Assembly: GCA_045592125.1 (NCBI GenBank)
Contig: JAZNUE010000036.1
Coordinates: forward strand, 1-44,352
From: HGM04593 sp045592125
GTDB taxonomy: Bacteria; Bacteroidota; Bacteroidia; Bacteroidales; Bacteroidaceae
Length of the DNA stretch: 44,352 nt
Reading direction: 5' to 3'
Below, in pieces: positions 32,436 to 41,609 of this stretch. Position numbers and translations under genes: made by a program. The first letter of the stretch is position 1. Every line of letters starts with the position of its first letter. The notes under the pieces were generated by a model that worked only from the letters and a program-made list of their open reading frames with translations, had not been told where the DNA came from and did no database searches.

Positions 32436-34739
32436 TTAGAACGGATATCCTATTCCAAAGTGCCATGCGAAGCCTTCCTTGAACGGGTTTATATTGAAGT
32501 ATCCCTTGCGGCCGGTGTTGTAGGGGGCGTGCAGGCCAAGGCCGAAGTCAACGCGCAGCACAAGGAAACCAAGGTCGTAGCGCACGCCGGCGCCAGTGTT
32601 CAGCGCTATCTGCTCGCCTAGCCTGTCCCATCTGAACTCGCCGCCAGGGCGCTCGGGGTCGGCCTTGAGCAGCCATATGTTGCCTGCGTCCACAAAGAGC
32701 GCGCCGTGGAGGTCGGCTACTATCCTGAACCTGTACTCTATGTTCATCTCAAGTTTCAGCGTGCCGGTCTCGTCAAGGTAGGAGTAGCGGTCGTCGCTGC
32801 TGGGGCGGTAGCTGCCCGGGCCAATGGAGCGCACCGTGAAGGCGCGCAGGCTGTTGGCGCCGCCAATGTAGAACTGCTCGCTGTAGGGCGGGTAGGTGGA
32901 GTTGCCGTAGCTGTGTATGGCGCCAATCATCAGGCGGTTGGCAATGTAGTTGCTGCTGTTGATTTTCCACAGGTTGCGCACTTCGGCCGTTGCCTTTATG
33001 AACTGGGCGTAGGGGTTGTTGAGTATGTGCTTGTCCTTCTTGCCCAGCGGCTGCCCGCATGCCCAGTAGATGAGCGAGGTTACGTTGCCGGCCGACGTGA
33101 AAGAGGCCTCGGCCCAGGTCTTGTTCCTGTTTGTTTTCTGCGACTCGTCGTAGGTGTATGTGTACTGCATTGCTGGGATGAACTGGTTGCGAAAACTGTT
33201 CTCAATGGCGCGGTTGCTTGCGGCGATGGAGTCGAACCGTGCTGTTGTCTTCAGCAGCATGTCGTATGTGAGGCGGAACGGCGTGACGGTGTGCGTGCTT
33301 ACCTTGCTGTTGAATATCTTGTATGTGGCCTCGCCGCCTGCATGCATTATCCTGAAGAATCCTGAACGGTTCATCTGGTCGGCATATAGTCTTAAGGCAG
33401 TTGTAGATGGTACCCTCAGGTGGCGGCGGTGCACGATGGGGAAGAAGAGGCGCGGGAAGTTGAGCGAGACGTCGGCGCCAATCTCCCATGAGTTCACTGT
33501 TGCGGCGCGCCCCTTGACGCGCTTGTCGGTCTGCCATTCGTATGAGCCTGTAAGCGACAGCTTTAGTGTCTCGGCGCCGCGGAATACGTTCTTCTTGGCA
33601 AGGGTTACCTTGGTTCCAGGGCCAATCTGGCTGTTGCTCTTGCTTGTGGCGTTGAGCTCGAAGGTGAAGTCGTAGGGCTTGTCGAGCAGCGCTGTTATGC
33701 TCACGTCTAGGGTGCTGTCCTCGTTGTGTGGCGTCATGCTGAAATTGACGCTGCTGAAGATGTTCATCTGGTTGAGCAGCTGGCCTGCCCGCTGCTGCTT
33801 CTCCTGGGAGTAGGGCTCGCCTTTCCTCATTTGCACGTTGCGCATTATTGCGCCCACGCGCACGGGTATCTTCTTGCCGCTGTATATGTAGCTGATGTTC
33901 CTCAACCTTAATGTGTCGGTGCCGGCCGTGCTTGCGTTATCGAGTACGCGCAGGCTTATGCGGCCTATCCTGTATGGCGTGAACGTTCCGGCAGGGGCGT
34001 TTGCTGCAACCTGCATACGCAGGCGCACCTTGTCTGGTGTATTGACGGTGTCGGCAAGGTAGGTTATGAGCGCTGGCTGGAAACTGTAGTATCCGCTGTT
34101 GCGCAGCGAGGTGCTCACTCTTGTCCTGGCGTCTTCCATGGCGGCCGCATTGAACTGCCGGCCTGGCCTCACCTGGGCACGGCGGATTCCGCTCTGTAAT
34201 ATACTGTCGGTCTCGGCCGGGAATCCCTGGTATGTAACGCTGTCGTATACGAAAGGCTTGTTGAATACGATATTGTATGTCACGTCGGCTTTCTTCGGGT
34301 TCTTCCTGTATGTGTGTATCTTGGCCTCTACCTTGCCGTTGAAATATCCGTAGTACTTGAGTATGCCGGTGGCGACCTGTGCCCTAAGCATCGGGGATAC
34401 CTTGGAAATGAGCACAGGGTCGGTGCCGAAGTTGCTGAACAGCCACTTGCCTAGGCCTTTCTTTGAACTGTAGAAGGTGTTGTAGAACCAAAGTCCTGGC
34501 GAGAATGTCCTGAAGGTGGAGCTTCCGGCGACGGAACCGTTGGGAGCATAGGATAGCACCGATGTTATCTCCTGCACGGCAAGCTGTCCGGTGGCACTTG
34601 ACGCGTTCTGCTCCTCGTCGGCAAACTCAATGCTCCTTATGCCCGTGTAGAGCTGCTCTCCCTCGGGTATGTGCCGCGTTGTGGAGCATGCCGTAAGCAT
34701 TGCTGCCAGCAGGGCGTATATTATGGTCCTTTTTCTCAT
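32436..34739 (-). CDS. TamA/BamA-family outer-membrane protein (lipoprotein form)
   Basis: 767 residues. The N-terminus is a lipoprotein signal (MRKRTIIYALLAAMLTAC, Cys18), as in the Bacteroidota TamL type. POTRA-like repeats cover about 30-400 (EAKIHTYRKNPKKADVTYNIVF and similar), and the Omp85 barrel about 410-767, with the final strand GFAWHFGIGYPF ending in Phe and the barrel motif GGANSLRAFTVRSIGPG (about 630-646, containing the RGF-like loop). It works with TamB in moving lipids or assembling proteins at the outer membrane. The stop of tamB overlaps its start by 4 nt (ATGA), so the two are coupled. Confidence 0.9.
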   Translation of the reverse strand: MRKRTIIYALLAAMLTACSTTRHIPEGEQLYTGIRSIEFADEEQNASSATGQLAVQEITSVLSYAPNGSVAGSSTFRTFSPGLWFYNTFYSSKKGLGKWLFSNFGTDPVLISKVSPMLRAQVATGILKYYGYFNGKVEAKIHTYRKNPKKADVTYNIVFNKPFVYDSVTYQGFPAETDSILQSGIRRAQVRPGRQFNAAAMEDARTRVSTSLRNSGYYSFQPALITYLADTVNTPDKVRLRMQVAANAPAGTFTPYRIGRISLRVLDNASTAGTDTLRLRNISYIYSGKKIPVRVGAIMRNVQMRKGEPYSQEKQQRAGQLLNQMNIFSSVNFSMTPHNEDSTLDVSITALLDKPYDFTFELNATSKSNSQIGPGTKVTLAKKNVFRGAETLKLSLTGSYEWQTDKRVKGRAATVNSWEIGADVSLNFPRLFFPIVHRRHLRVPSTTALRLYADQMNRSGFFRIMHAGGEATYKIFNSKVSTHTVTPFRLTYDMLLKTTARFDSIAASNRAIENSFRNQFIPAMQYTYTYDESQKTNRNKTWAEASFTSAGNVTSLIYWACGQPLGKKDKHILNNPYAQFIKATAEVRNLWKINSSNYIANRLMIGAIHSYGNSTYPPYSEQFYIGGANSLRAFTVRSIGPGSYRPSSDDRYSYLDETGTLKLEMNIEYRFRIVADLHGALFVDAGNIWLLKADPERPGGEFRWDRLGEQIALNTGAGVRYDLGFLVLRVDFGLGLHAPYNTGRKGYFNINPFKEGFAWHFGIGYPF

Positions 34740-37700
34740 TGCTCTCTTTGGGGTTTTGTGCCGGCCTGCTCTTTCCTGGCGTTCCTGAAGATGAACAGTT
34801 CTTTCAGGCGACTGAGCTTGCGCCTGTATACGTAGCCTATTCCAGTCTCGGTTATCTCGCCTTCAAGTATCGATTCGTAGTTCTTGTCGTAGAAGAGGCG
34901 GAGATAGCGGTTGCTGTTCTCGCTAATCTTCCACTCAAGCGACGCGTTGTTTATGAAACTGTTGCTGCTCCTGGGGGCGTCGCCGCTGTTCACCTCGCCG
35001 CCTACTGAGAGCGTTATGCGGTCGTTCCAGAACCGTTTGCTGAAACTGAACGAGTAGTTCTTGTAGGTGCTGCCTGTCTCGGCGTTCGTGGCGTCGTTTA
35101 TGCCCACGTTCACGCTCACGCTCTTGAGCGCTGTTCCTGCAATGTCGTTAATCTTGGCGTCTATGAAGGAACTGAGGGCGTTGGACACTGTCATGTTCTT
35201 GCTGCTGCCGGCATATGTGCCTGTGAGCAGCATTGTCACTGCATAGCGGTTCATGCCCTCGGTGTCGAGCGCGTTGAGCTGCTCCTGCACAATGGGGTTC
35301 TCGGGCGAGGAGATTATGAAGCTCAGGCCCATCTGGTCAAGCGTGCCTGTCACTTTCACTCCCACGTCAAAGGGGACAGGAGAGGTGTTATTGTCGTCGA
35401 ATGTTACCGACGAAGTGACGCGCTCAAGCGCCGTAATGTCTAGTCCGGGGTCGAGCAGGGCGCCGCTCCAGCGCACTTCGCTGCCGTCGCTTATATTCAG
35501 GGTCTTAAGCGGTATTACGGGCAGGCTCAGCTTGAACTCGCCGTCTCTCATGGCATAGCTTCCCGTGACGTTTATGCCGCTCTCGCCTGTGTATGCGAGG
35601 TGCAGGCTGCCGCTTCCCTCGGTGGTAACGTAGCTGTTGCGGGCGGCGTCGAGGTCGGCGTTTATTCTCGCTCCGTCGGCAATGGCAAGGCTCAGGCTCA
35701 GGTCAATGTCGCCAAGGTCAATCTCCTTCTGGCGTGCTGCAACTGCCGTGGTGTCCCTGAAGTCGACAAATTCCACAAGGCCGTCGAGTTCCTTGTCGCT
35801 CTCGATGGGTGCCTCCTGAATAACGTATGTTATGTTGCTCTTGCTCTTCATTGTCACGTCGCCATACATGCGCATTTTCTCAAGCGTGCCGCCAATCATG
35901 GCCCTGATGTCTACCAGCAGCCTGCCATAGAGCATTGCCCCTTTCCTGCGCGGGGTGTTCACCAGCTCGTAGTCGCTGGCGCTCATGCGCAGGCTGAATG
36001 TAGGGTTAAGGAGTGTGCTGAAGTCGACACTGCCGTTTATCCTGAACGGGCTGTCGCCCTTGGCATATATGTCAAAGTCCTTGAACAACAGTCTGTTGTC
36101 CTCCATCTCTAGGGTCTCGTCGGGCATGTGCAGGCTGGCGCCCAGGGTGTAGGCGTCTATGCTGGCCGACTCGAACTGCACGCGTCCGTTTGCGGTGAGG
36201 CGCGAGAGCCTTCCTCTGGCGCTCATGCTGCCGTTCAGGTAACCGTCGAGGCTAATGCCTGTATCCTGGATGAATGCCTTGGATATCGCCAGCGGGAAGC
36301 GTGTGAGCGTTATGCTGCCGTCGAGTCCCTGCCCGGCGTCATTGCCCTGGTAGTTGCCGCTGAGGCGTACTGCTTCCTCTTCGTCATGCAGCAGCCTCAG
36401 GTCGATGTAGTGCTGGTTGCCGTCCTTGGGGAAGTATACGGCCTCGATAATCTCGTTGCCAATGTGCACTCCTTCGTATTCAAGCGCCTCGGCATAGGCA
36501 TCGGCGCTCAGCATAAGTCCCTTGCTGCCGTTCTTGAGGCTGAGGTCGAGCCCTAGCGTGCCGGCAATGTCGGGCGCGTAGGGTATTACGCCTGTGAGTT
36601 TCTTGAGGTTTACGTTGAACAGCTCAAGGCTGGCATTGTGCGTGTACTCCTCGTCGGGGGTGGTGTAGAGGTGCATTCCTGCCCCGTGCCTGTCGCTTAA
36701 TGTAACGTCGGCCTCAACCGACATGCCTTTGCCAATGTCTATGTAGTTGCCTTTGCTGAACGTGAACTCCTCGCCTAGCAGCACTGCGCCAGGAGCAAAG
36801 CCTATGCTTAGCCCATAGGGCCTTAGCTGTGCCGCCGCGCCAATCCGGGCGCCAATCCTGCCGGCCTTGTCACGCAGCATTAGATTGGCGGTGAGCGAAT
36901 CGTTGGCGAGGCTGCCATAGAGGCCTGCGCTGTAGGTCTGCTTCTCGTCTTGCGGGTCCAGGGCGGTGCTGTGCACTCCTGCAAAGTAGCTTATCCTGTC
37001 GCCTTCCTGCCGCGTGAACATCCTTATGGTGTCGAGGTTCAGGCTGCCCTTCCTGAAACCATATATGCCAGCCCGCAGGCTAAGTCCCGTAACGGTGTCC
37101 ATGTCAATGTCCATCCTCATGTTGCTGGCGGTTATGCCCCGTATTGCCAGGAAGCTGGACAGCATGTTGTCGCGTCCGCTGCTGAAACTGAAATGCAAGC
37201 GGGGCAGCAGTTCCTGGTAGTCCTGCAGGTAGTGTACCATGTTATCGTGCGCAAGCGCGTCAATGAACATGCTGCCTGTTTCCTGGAGCGCCAGCAGCAG
37301 GCCGTGATACCCGCTGTCCATGCTGCCCGATACCTTGAGGTCGCCGTTAGCGGCAATGAGTGATGTAGAGTCGGGGGCGGTATACAGGCTCGCTGTAATC
37401 TCCTTTGGGGTAAAGGTCTTTATGCCGGTGAATATCTTTATGTCCTTGCCGCTGAGGCTTACGGAATGTCTCTCGCCAAGGTCGGTGCTCAGTTCAAGGT
37501 CCATGCCGAATGCCATGGCAAGGTCCGCGCTGGTAATGTGCATGCGGGTGAGGTCGGCCTTGCCGACATTCAGCGCGGTGCTGTTCCTTATGCTGCCTGC
37601 ATGTAGCGTGGTCTCTGCCTCCAGGCCGAACTGCAGGGCGGGGCTGTTGCCGTTGGCGGTTATGCGCGAGAGGCTGTTCGCCTGGCTGGCGCTTGCTGTT

Positions 37701-39334
37701 ATGCCGCTGGCCTCAATGCCGTTGTAGCACAAGGTGTCGATGGCCAGGGCAATGCTGTATGCTGTGCTGTCGCTGAAGATGTCGAACCCCTGGCCGCTGG
37801 CGTCCATGCTCATGCTTATCCTTTCAAGCGGCAGCGATGGCATTACCTTTGAGATGTTGAGGTCCTTGGCGGCAATGCTTGCGCTGTATGAGCCGCGGCG
37901 TAGGTCGTAGAGTGCCTTTAGGCTGGTGCTGCCGCCTGCCGCCTGCAGGCCAATGCAGGCCAGGAGTGTGCCGGCATTGTACTGGAGCGTGCCCTTGGCC
38001 GTGGCGTGCCCGCTGTTGCCAGGGAATACTGTGTCCTTTGAGATGAAGCGCCTGATGTCGTATGCCTCCCCGTCAAGTTCCAGCATTGCCGTCATCTTTT
38101 CTCCCTTGTATAGTTCCTTGAGGCAGCCCTTTGCGCTCACGGCCGCCAGTGACGGCGCGGTTACATTCATGGTGTCAATCTCAAGGGCAGAGAGGTTGCC
38201 GTGCAGCGATATGTGTGCGGCAAGCATGCTGTCGCCAAAGAGCGAGAGCGCGCTGCGCTGCTCTGCTGTAAGCAGGGCGTCAAGGTCGCTCCTGCACACC
38301 CTTGCCTCAAGGCTTGCCTTGAGCCTTTCGCAGCCCTGGACTGTGAGTGCCTGCCATGGCACGCTGCCAGTGGCGCTCAGGCGCGAGCCGTTCTTGCTGT
38401 GCAGCTGCAGCTGTCTTACTGAGAGCGCTGAGGTGTCGCACACGATTTCTGCCCTTGTGCCGGCCAGCGACATCCCTCCAGGCTGCGTGAAGGTGAAGGC
38501 GTCAATGCCTATGCCTGCATTGTGCGGGGAGAATGCAAGGCTGCTGCACTCAAGCGCAATCTCTTCCAGCGTTATGTGGCTCAGCGGCGCCTCTTCCTTG
38601 CTAGCGCTGCCTTTGTCGTATCTTATGCTGCTGCCGCTAATGGCCGCCTTCCCAAGAGAGCAGCTGCCGCCGGCAATGCTGGCAGTGCCGTTCTCAATGC
38701 TTAGCCTGCCTATGTGCGCAGATAGCGAAAGGGTGTCGGCTGGCAGGTGCAGCGCTATGCTGCACTCCTCAATGGTGCCTTTGCGCAGGGTGGCGTTCCA
38801 TGCGGGCAGGGTGCTCTCCTCATTGCCGTCGGGTGGCGTGCCGGTGACGGTTATGCCAAGGCGTGCGCCATGCAGGTGCACTTGCCTTATGTTGGCGTCC
38901 TGCCTGGCAAGGTCAATGTCGCGCGCTACGGCCCTGAGGTAATCCACCTCTCCCTTGACTGCAACGCCAGGGATAAGCTCTCTTGTGTCCAGCGCCAGCT
39001 GCTCCAGCTCAATGTAGTTCACCTCGGCCTTGCCGGTGAGCAGCGGCAGCAGCGAAACGTCGGCTGCGGCCCTTGCGCCATGGGCGTAGAGCGTGTCGCC
39101 TCGCGACATTGATATCTCTTCAAGCCGAAGCCTTAGGGGAGGGCTCAGGTGTACGCTGCCAATGTGTATGCCGTATCCTGTGCTCTCGCTTATCTCCCTG
39201 CAGAGGACGCCGACGGCATACTGCTGTATGGCGGGGATATACAGCAAGGCGGCCAGCGTCCACACTAGAATGAATGGCACGCTGATTATTGCGAGTATGA
39301 TTTTACGTCTCCTGCCTCTCCTGTTATTCTCCAT
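34736..39334 (-). CDS. TamB-like translocation/assembly module protein
   Basis: 1532 residues. A short basic cytoplasmic start (MENNRRGRRRKI) and one membrane helix (about 13-38) anchor it in the inner membrane. The remainder is a very long periplasmic beta-rich region with AsmA/TamB-type repeats, and the DUF490/TamB C-terminal domain is at about 1130-1500 (DGLVEFVDFRD, GSYAMRDGEFKLSLPVIPLKTLNI, NPIVQEQLNALDTEGMNRYAVTMLLTG). Such proteins form a hydrophobic groove spanning the periplasm that carries phospholipid, and they pair with an Omp85 partner; the TamA-like gene follows with a 4-nt overlap. First gene of the pair, divergent from the M16 peptidase gene. Confidence 0.9.
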   Translation of the reverse strand: MENNRRGRRRKIILAIISVPFILVWTLAALLYIPAIQQYAVGVLCREISESTGYGIHIGSVHLSPPLRLRLEEISMSRGDTLYAHGARAAADVSLLPLLTGKAEVNYIELEQLALDTRELIPGVAVKGEVDYLRAVARDIDLARQDANIRQVHLHGARLGITVTGTPPDGNEESTLPAWNATLRKGTIEECSIALHLPADTLSLSAHIGRLSIENGTASIAGGSCSLGKAAISGSSIRYDKGSASKEEAPLSHITLEEIALECSSLAFSPHNAGIGIDAFTFTQPGGMSLAGTRAEIVCDTSALSVRQLQLHSKNGSRLSATGSVPWQALTVQGCERLKASLEARVCRSDLDALLTAEQRSALSLFGDSMLAAHISLHGNLSALEIDTMNVTAPSLAAVSAKGCLKELYKGEKMTAMLELDGEAYDIRRFISKDTVFPGNSGHATAKGTLQYNAGTLLACIGLQAAGGSTSLKALYDLRRGSYSASIAAKDLNISKVMPSLPLERISMSMDASGQGFDIFSDSTAYSIALAIDTLCYNGIEASGITASASQANSLSRITANGNSPALQFGLEAETTLHAGSIRNSTALNVGKADLTRMHITSADLAMAFGMDLELSTDLGERHSVSLSGKDIKIFTGIKTFTPKEITASLYTAPDSTSLIAANGDLKVSGSMDSGYHGLLLALQETGSMFIDALAHDNMVHYLQDYQELLPRLHFSFSSGRDNMLSSFLAIRGITASNMRMDIDMDTVTGLSLRAGIYGFRKGSLNLDTIRMFTRQEGDRISYFAGVHSTALDPQDEKQTYSAGLYGSLANDSLTANLMLRDKAGRIGARIGAAAQLRPYGLSIGFAPGAVLLGEEFTFSKGNYIDIGKGMSVEADVTLSDRHGAGMHLYTTPDEEYTHNASLELFNVNLKKLTGVIPYAPDIAGTLGLDLSLKNGSKGLMLSADAYAEALEYEGVHIGNEIIEAVYFPKDGNQHYIDLRLLHDEEEAVRLSGNYQGNDAGQGLDGSITLTRFPLAISKAFIQDTGISLDGYLNGSMSARGRLSRLTANGRVQFESASIDAYTLGASLHMPDETLEMEDNRLLFKDFDIYAKGDSPFRINGSVDFSTLLNPTFSLRMSASDYELVNTPRRKGAMLYGRLLVDIRAMIGGTLEKMRMYGDVTMKSKSNITYVIQEAPIESDKELDGLVEFVDFRDTTAVAARQKEIDLGDIDLSLSLAIADGARINADLDAARNSYVTTEGSGSLHLAYTGESGINVTGSYAMRDGEFKLSLPVIPLKTLNISDGSEVRWSGALLDPGLDITALERVTSSVTFDDNNTSPVPFDVGVKVTGTLDQMGLSFIISSPENPIVQEQLNALDTEGMNRYAVTMLLTGTYAGSSKNMTVSNALSSFIDAKINDIAGTALKSVSVNVGINDATNAETGSTYKNYSFSFSKRFWNDRITLSVGGEVNSGDAPRSSNSFINNASLEWKISENSNRYLRLFYDKNYESILEGEITETGIGYVYRRKLSRLKELFIFRNARKEQAGTKPQREQ

Positions 39335-39385
39335 CCGGGGATACTTTGCTCACTAATATAGAACGCACGCGCGCGTTGTTTTGCG

Positions 39386-39446
39386 CGAAGGTAACCAAAA
39401 ATAAGTATATTTGTCCTGTTTTTTTGGCGGGATTTAAGTAATTTTG
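39386..39446. promoter_or_regulatory. Divergent -7 elements for tamB-like and M16 genes
   Basis: Minus strand TACCTTCG at 39386-39393 faces the TamB-like gene. Plus strand TAATTTTG at 39439-39446 faces the peptidase gene. Neither has a clear TTTG at the standard distance. Confidence 0.4.
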
Positions 39447-39529
39447 CAAAGATTCCTCTCTGTGTAGATGGCATGCTGTAGATGGCGTGCCGGGAAATGG
39501 CAGCGAGGCAGCGCAAATATCAGACTAGA

Positions 39530-40771
39530 ATGGAAACATGTGATATAAATTCAACGCTCCTTGGAAATGGCTTGCGTGTGGTGCATGTGCCTTCGCCAGG
39601 GGCAGGTATGGTGTATGTGAATGTGCTTTACGGCGTGGGGGCGCGCAACGAGGACTTTGAGCACACGGGGATTGCCCATCTGCTCGAGCACCTTATGTTC
39701 GACGGCACAAAGGCCGTGCCTTCGTTCGATGAACCGCTGGAGTGCGCTGGCGGCGAGAACAATGCATTCACTACCAATGACTTTACATGCTACTATATTT
39801 CGCTGCCCAAGCAGAATGCCGAGCTTGCCTTCTGGATGGAGAGTGACCGCATGCGGAATATCCCTTTCGAGAAGAAGAAGGTTGACGTGCAGCGCCAGGT
39901 GGTTATTGAGGAGTTCAAGCAGACAACGCTTAACCGTCCTTATGGCGATGTGAGCAGCATACTGCGCAGCATGGCCTACAAGGTACATCCTTACCGCTGG
40001 CCTACAATAGGGCGCTGCTTTGCGCACATTGCCGATACTCCTGTGAGTGTGATACGCCGTTTCTATGACAGGTTCTACGCGCCGGACAATGCAGTTGTGT
40101 CGGTAGTAGGGGATATCCCCTTTGAGCAGGTGACGGAGTGGTGCAGCAAGTGGTTCGGTGCAATCCCTGCGAGCGGCCTTGTGAGGCCGCTGCTGCCTGC
40201 CGAGCCCCGGCAGACAAGGCAGCGGCGCCGCGCGGTGCGCAGGAATGTGCCTGAGAATGCCCTTTACATGGGTTTCCACATGGGAGGCCGCATGGATTCT
40301 GGCTACTATCCTTGTGATGTTATTTCCGATATTCTGTCAAATGGATACTCGGGCCGCTTGCAGTCGCGTCTGGTGAAGCAGAAGAAACTGTTCTCGAAGA
40401 TTGATGCCTTTATCTCGGGGTGCGAGGATTCCGGTATGTTCTGGATATATTCGCGGGTGCCCGATGGCGTTGCCATGAAGGACGCTGAGGCGGCGGTGTG
40501 GGCCGAACTGGAACTGCTGAAGCGTGAACTGGTGCCTGACGCTGAGATGGAGAAGGTGCGCAACCGTTTTGAGTCGGACTTCACTTTCCGTAACCTTGCC
40601 GGCGAGAATCTGGGCAGCAATGTTGCAATGGCCGCATGGCGCGGCTGCCTTGACTCGCACTTCAAGGAACCTGAGATGTACCGTGCTGTAACGGCCTGCG
40701 ATGTGCGCAGCGAGGCGAAGACGCTCTTCCGCAAAGGAAACAGCGTGGTGCTGTATTATCTTAAAAGGTGA
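39530..40771 (+). CDS. M16 family zinc metallopeptidase
   Basis: Single-unit M16B peptidase of about 413 residues. The frame opens at 39482, but the Met at 39530 (METCDINSTLLGNGLRVV) is where homology begins and is preferred. The inverted zinc motif HLLEH (in GIAHLLEHLMFDGT) and the downstream Glu in VDVQRQVVIEEFKQ (about 77 residues on) supply the zinc ligands and the base. The C-terminal half has the inactive-repeat fold with RLQSRLVKQKKLFS. There is no signal peptide, so it is probably cytoplasmic. It stands alone; its stop codon lies inside a short heptad repeat. Confidence 0.92.
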   Translation: METCDINSTLLGNGLRVVHVPSPGAGMVYVNVLYGVGARNEDFEHTGIAHLLEHLMFDGTKAVPSFDEPLECAGGENNAFTTNDFTCYYISLPKQNAELAFWMESDRMRNIPFEKKKVDVQRQVVIEEFKQTTLNRPYGDVSSILRSMAYKVHPYRWPTIGRCFAHIADTPVSVIRRFYDRFYAPDNAVVSVVGDIPFEQVTEWCSKWFGAIPASGLVRPLLPAEPRQTRQRRRAVRRNVPENALYMGFHMGGRMDSGYYPCDVISDILSNGYSGRLQSRLVKQKKLFSKIDAFISGCEDSGMFWIYSRVPDGVAMKDAEAAVWAELELLKRELVPDAEMEKVRNRFESDFTFRNLAGENLGSNVAMAAWRGCLDSHFKEPEMYRAVTACDVRSEAKTLFRKGNSVVLYYLKR

Positions 40772-40910
40772 AAGGTGAAAACGCTAGCGTTTTCCCCTTC
40801 GATAACGCCGGCAGCAATAGGTCGCAGGTAGCGTGGCAAAGTCACGCCCTGCGGGTTGCGATAAGACGGCGTTGTCAAAGTGAAAAGTGGAAAAACGCTA
40901 GCGTTTTCAC
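40764..40910. repeat. Heptads and a 16-bp palindrome, each present twice
   Basis: AAAGGTG twice (40764-40777) leads into the palindrome AAAACGCTAGCGTTTT (40778-40793) and then CTTCGATAACGCCG. At 40877-40897 come AAAGTGA, AAAGTGG and AAAAACG, again leading into the same palindrome (40892-40907) and CACCTTCGATAACGCCG. Between them is a foldable core (GCGTGGCAAAGTCACGC) and an inverted CGGCGTTGTC. Confidence 0.85.
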
Positions 40911-40940
40911 CTTCGATAACGCCGTGTTATCGAAGTTTTT
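40911..40940 (+). terminator. Terminator of the M16 gene
   Basis: CTTCGATAAC, loop GCCGT, GTTATCGAAG, then TTTTT: a perfect 10-bp stem. The T-run touches the stop codon of the opposing RluA-type gene. Confidence 0.75.
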
Positions 40941-41604
40941 AATAAAAACTTTGCCACAGTCTGTCGGCGGGGAGTGGGGCGGTAACCTTTATGAGTTCTT
41001 TTGATACGGGGTGCGTGAACTCAATGTAACGGGCATGCAGGGAGATACTGCCGTCGGGGTTGGAGCGCTGGGCGCCGTACTTGAGGTCGCCTTTTATAGG
41101 GCAGCCAATAGATGAGAGCTGGCAGCGTATCTGGTGGTGGCGGCCTGTCTTGAGCTCAACCTCAATGAGGCTGTAGCTTTGCGATGAGGCTATGTGCCTG
41201 TAGTATAGCAGGGCATGCTTGCTGCCCTTTACCTCCTTGGGGTGACTGAAGCTCTTGTTCATCTTCTCGTTACGCACTATCCAGCTGCTTATCTCTCCCT
41301 CGGCGGGCAGGGGCCTGCCCTTGGTTATTGCCCAGTAGATTTTCTTTACGTTGCCGTCGCGGAACATGGCGTTGAGCCTCTCGAGCGCCTTGCTGGTCTT
41401 TGCAAACACTACTATGCCGCTGACAGGGCGGTCGAGGCGGTGGGGGAGGCCTATGAACACGTTGCCGGGCTTTGCGTACTTCTCCTTTATGTACTGCTTC
41501 ATTGTGTCGCACAGCGACTTGTCGCCGGTCTTGTCTCCCTGTACAATCTCGCCGGCGGCCTTGTTTATTATAATAATGTGGTTGTCCTCGTAGAGTACGT
41601 TCAT
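40939..41604 (-). CDS. RluA-family pseudouridine synthase (no S4 domain)
   Basis: 221 residues. The catalytic motif HRLDRPVSG at 55-63 holds Asp58, the nucleophile. The N-terminal motif VLYEDNHIIIINKAAG (3-18) and the later TGRHHQIRCQLSSIGCPIKGDLKYG (about 156-180) are the other RluA signatures. The short form without an N-terminal S4 domain resembles the RluC/TruC-like enzymes that act on tRNA or rRNA; the exact uridine cannot be told. It is 5 nt after the TetR gene, so they share a transcript. Confidence 0.93.
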   Translation of the reverse strand: MNVLYEDNHIIIINKAAGEIVQGDKTGDKSLCDTMKQYIKEKYAKPGNVFIGLPHRLDRPVSGIVVFAKTSKALERLNAMFRDGNVKKIYWAITKGRPLPAEGEISSWIVRNEKMNKSFSHPKEVKGSKHALLYYRHIASSQSYSLIEVELKTGRHHQIRCQLSSIGCPIKGDLKYGAQRSNPDGSISLHARYIEFTHPVSKELIKVTAPLPADRLWQSFY

Positions 41605-41609
41605 TGCTG

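Noticed and set aside
35600..36556. Long plus-strand frames within the TamB-like gene (also 37926-38942)
   Set aside because: Their composition is skewed as expected for antisense of a coding gene, and the minus-strand TamB-like protein explains the DNA.
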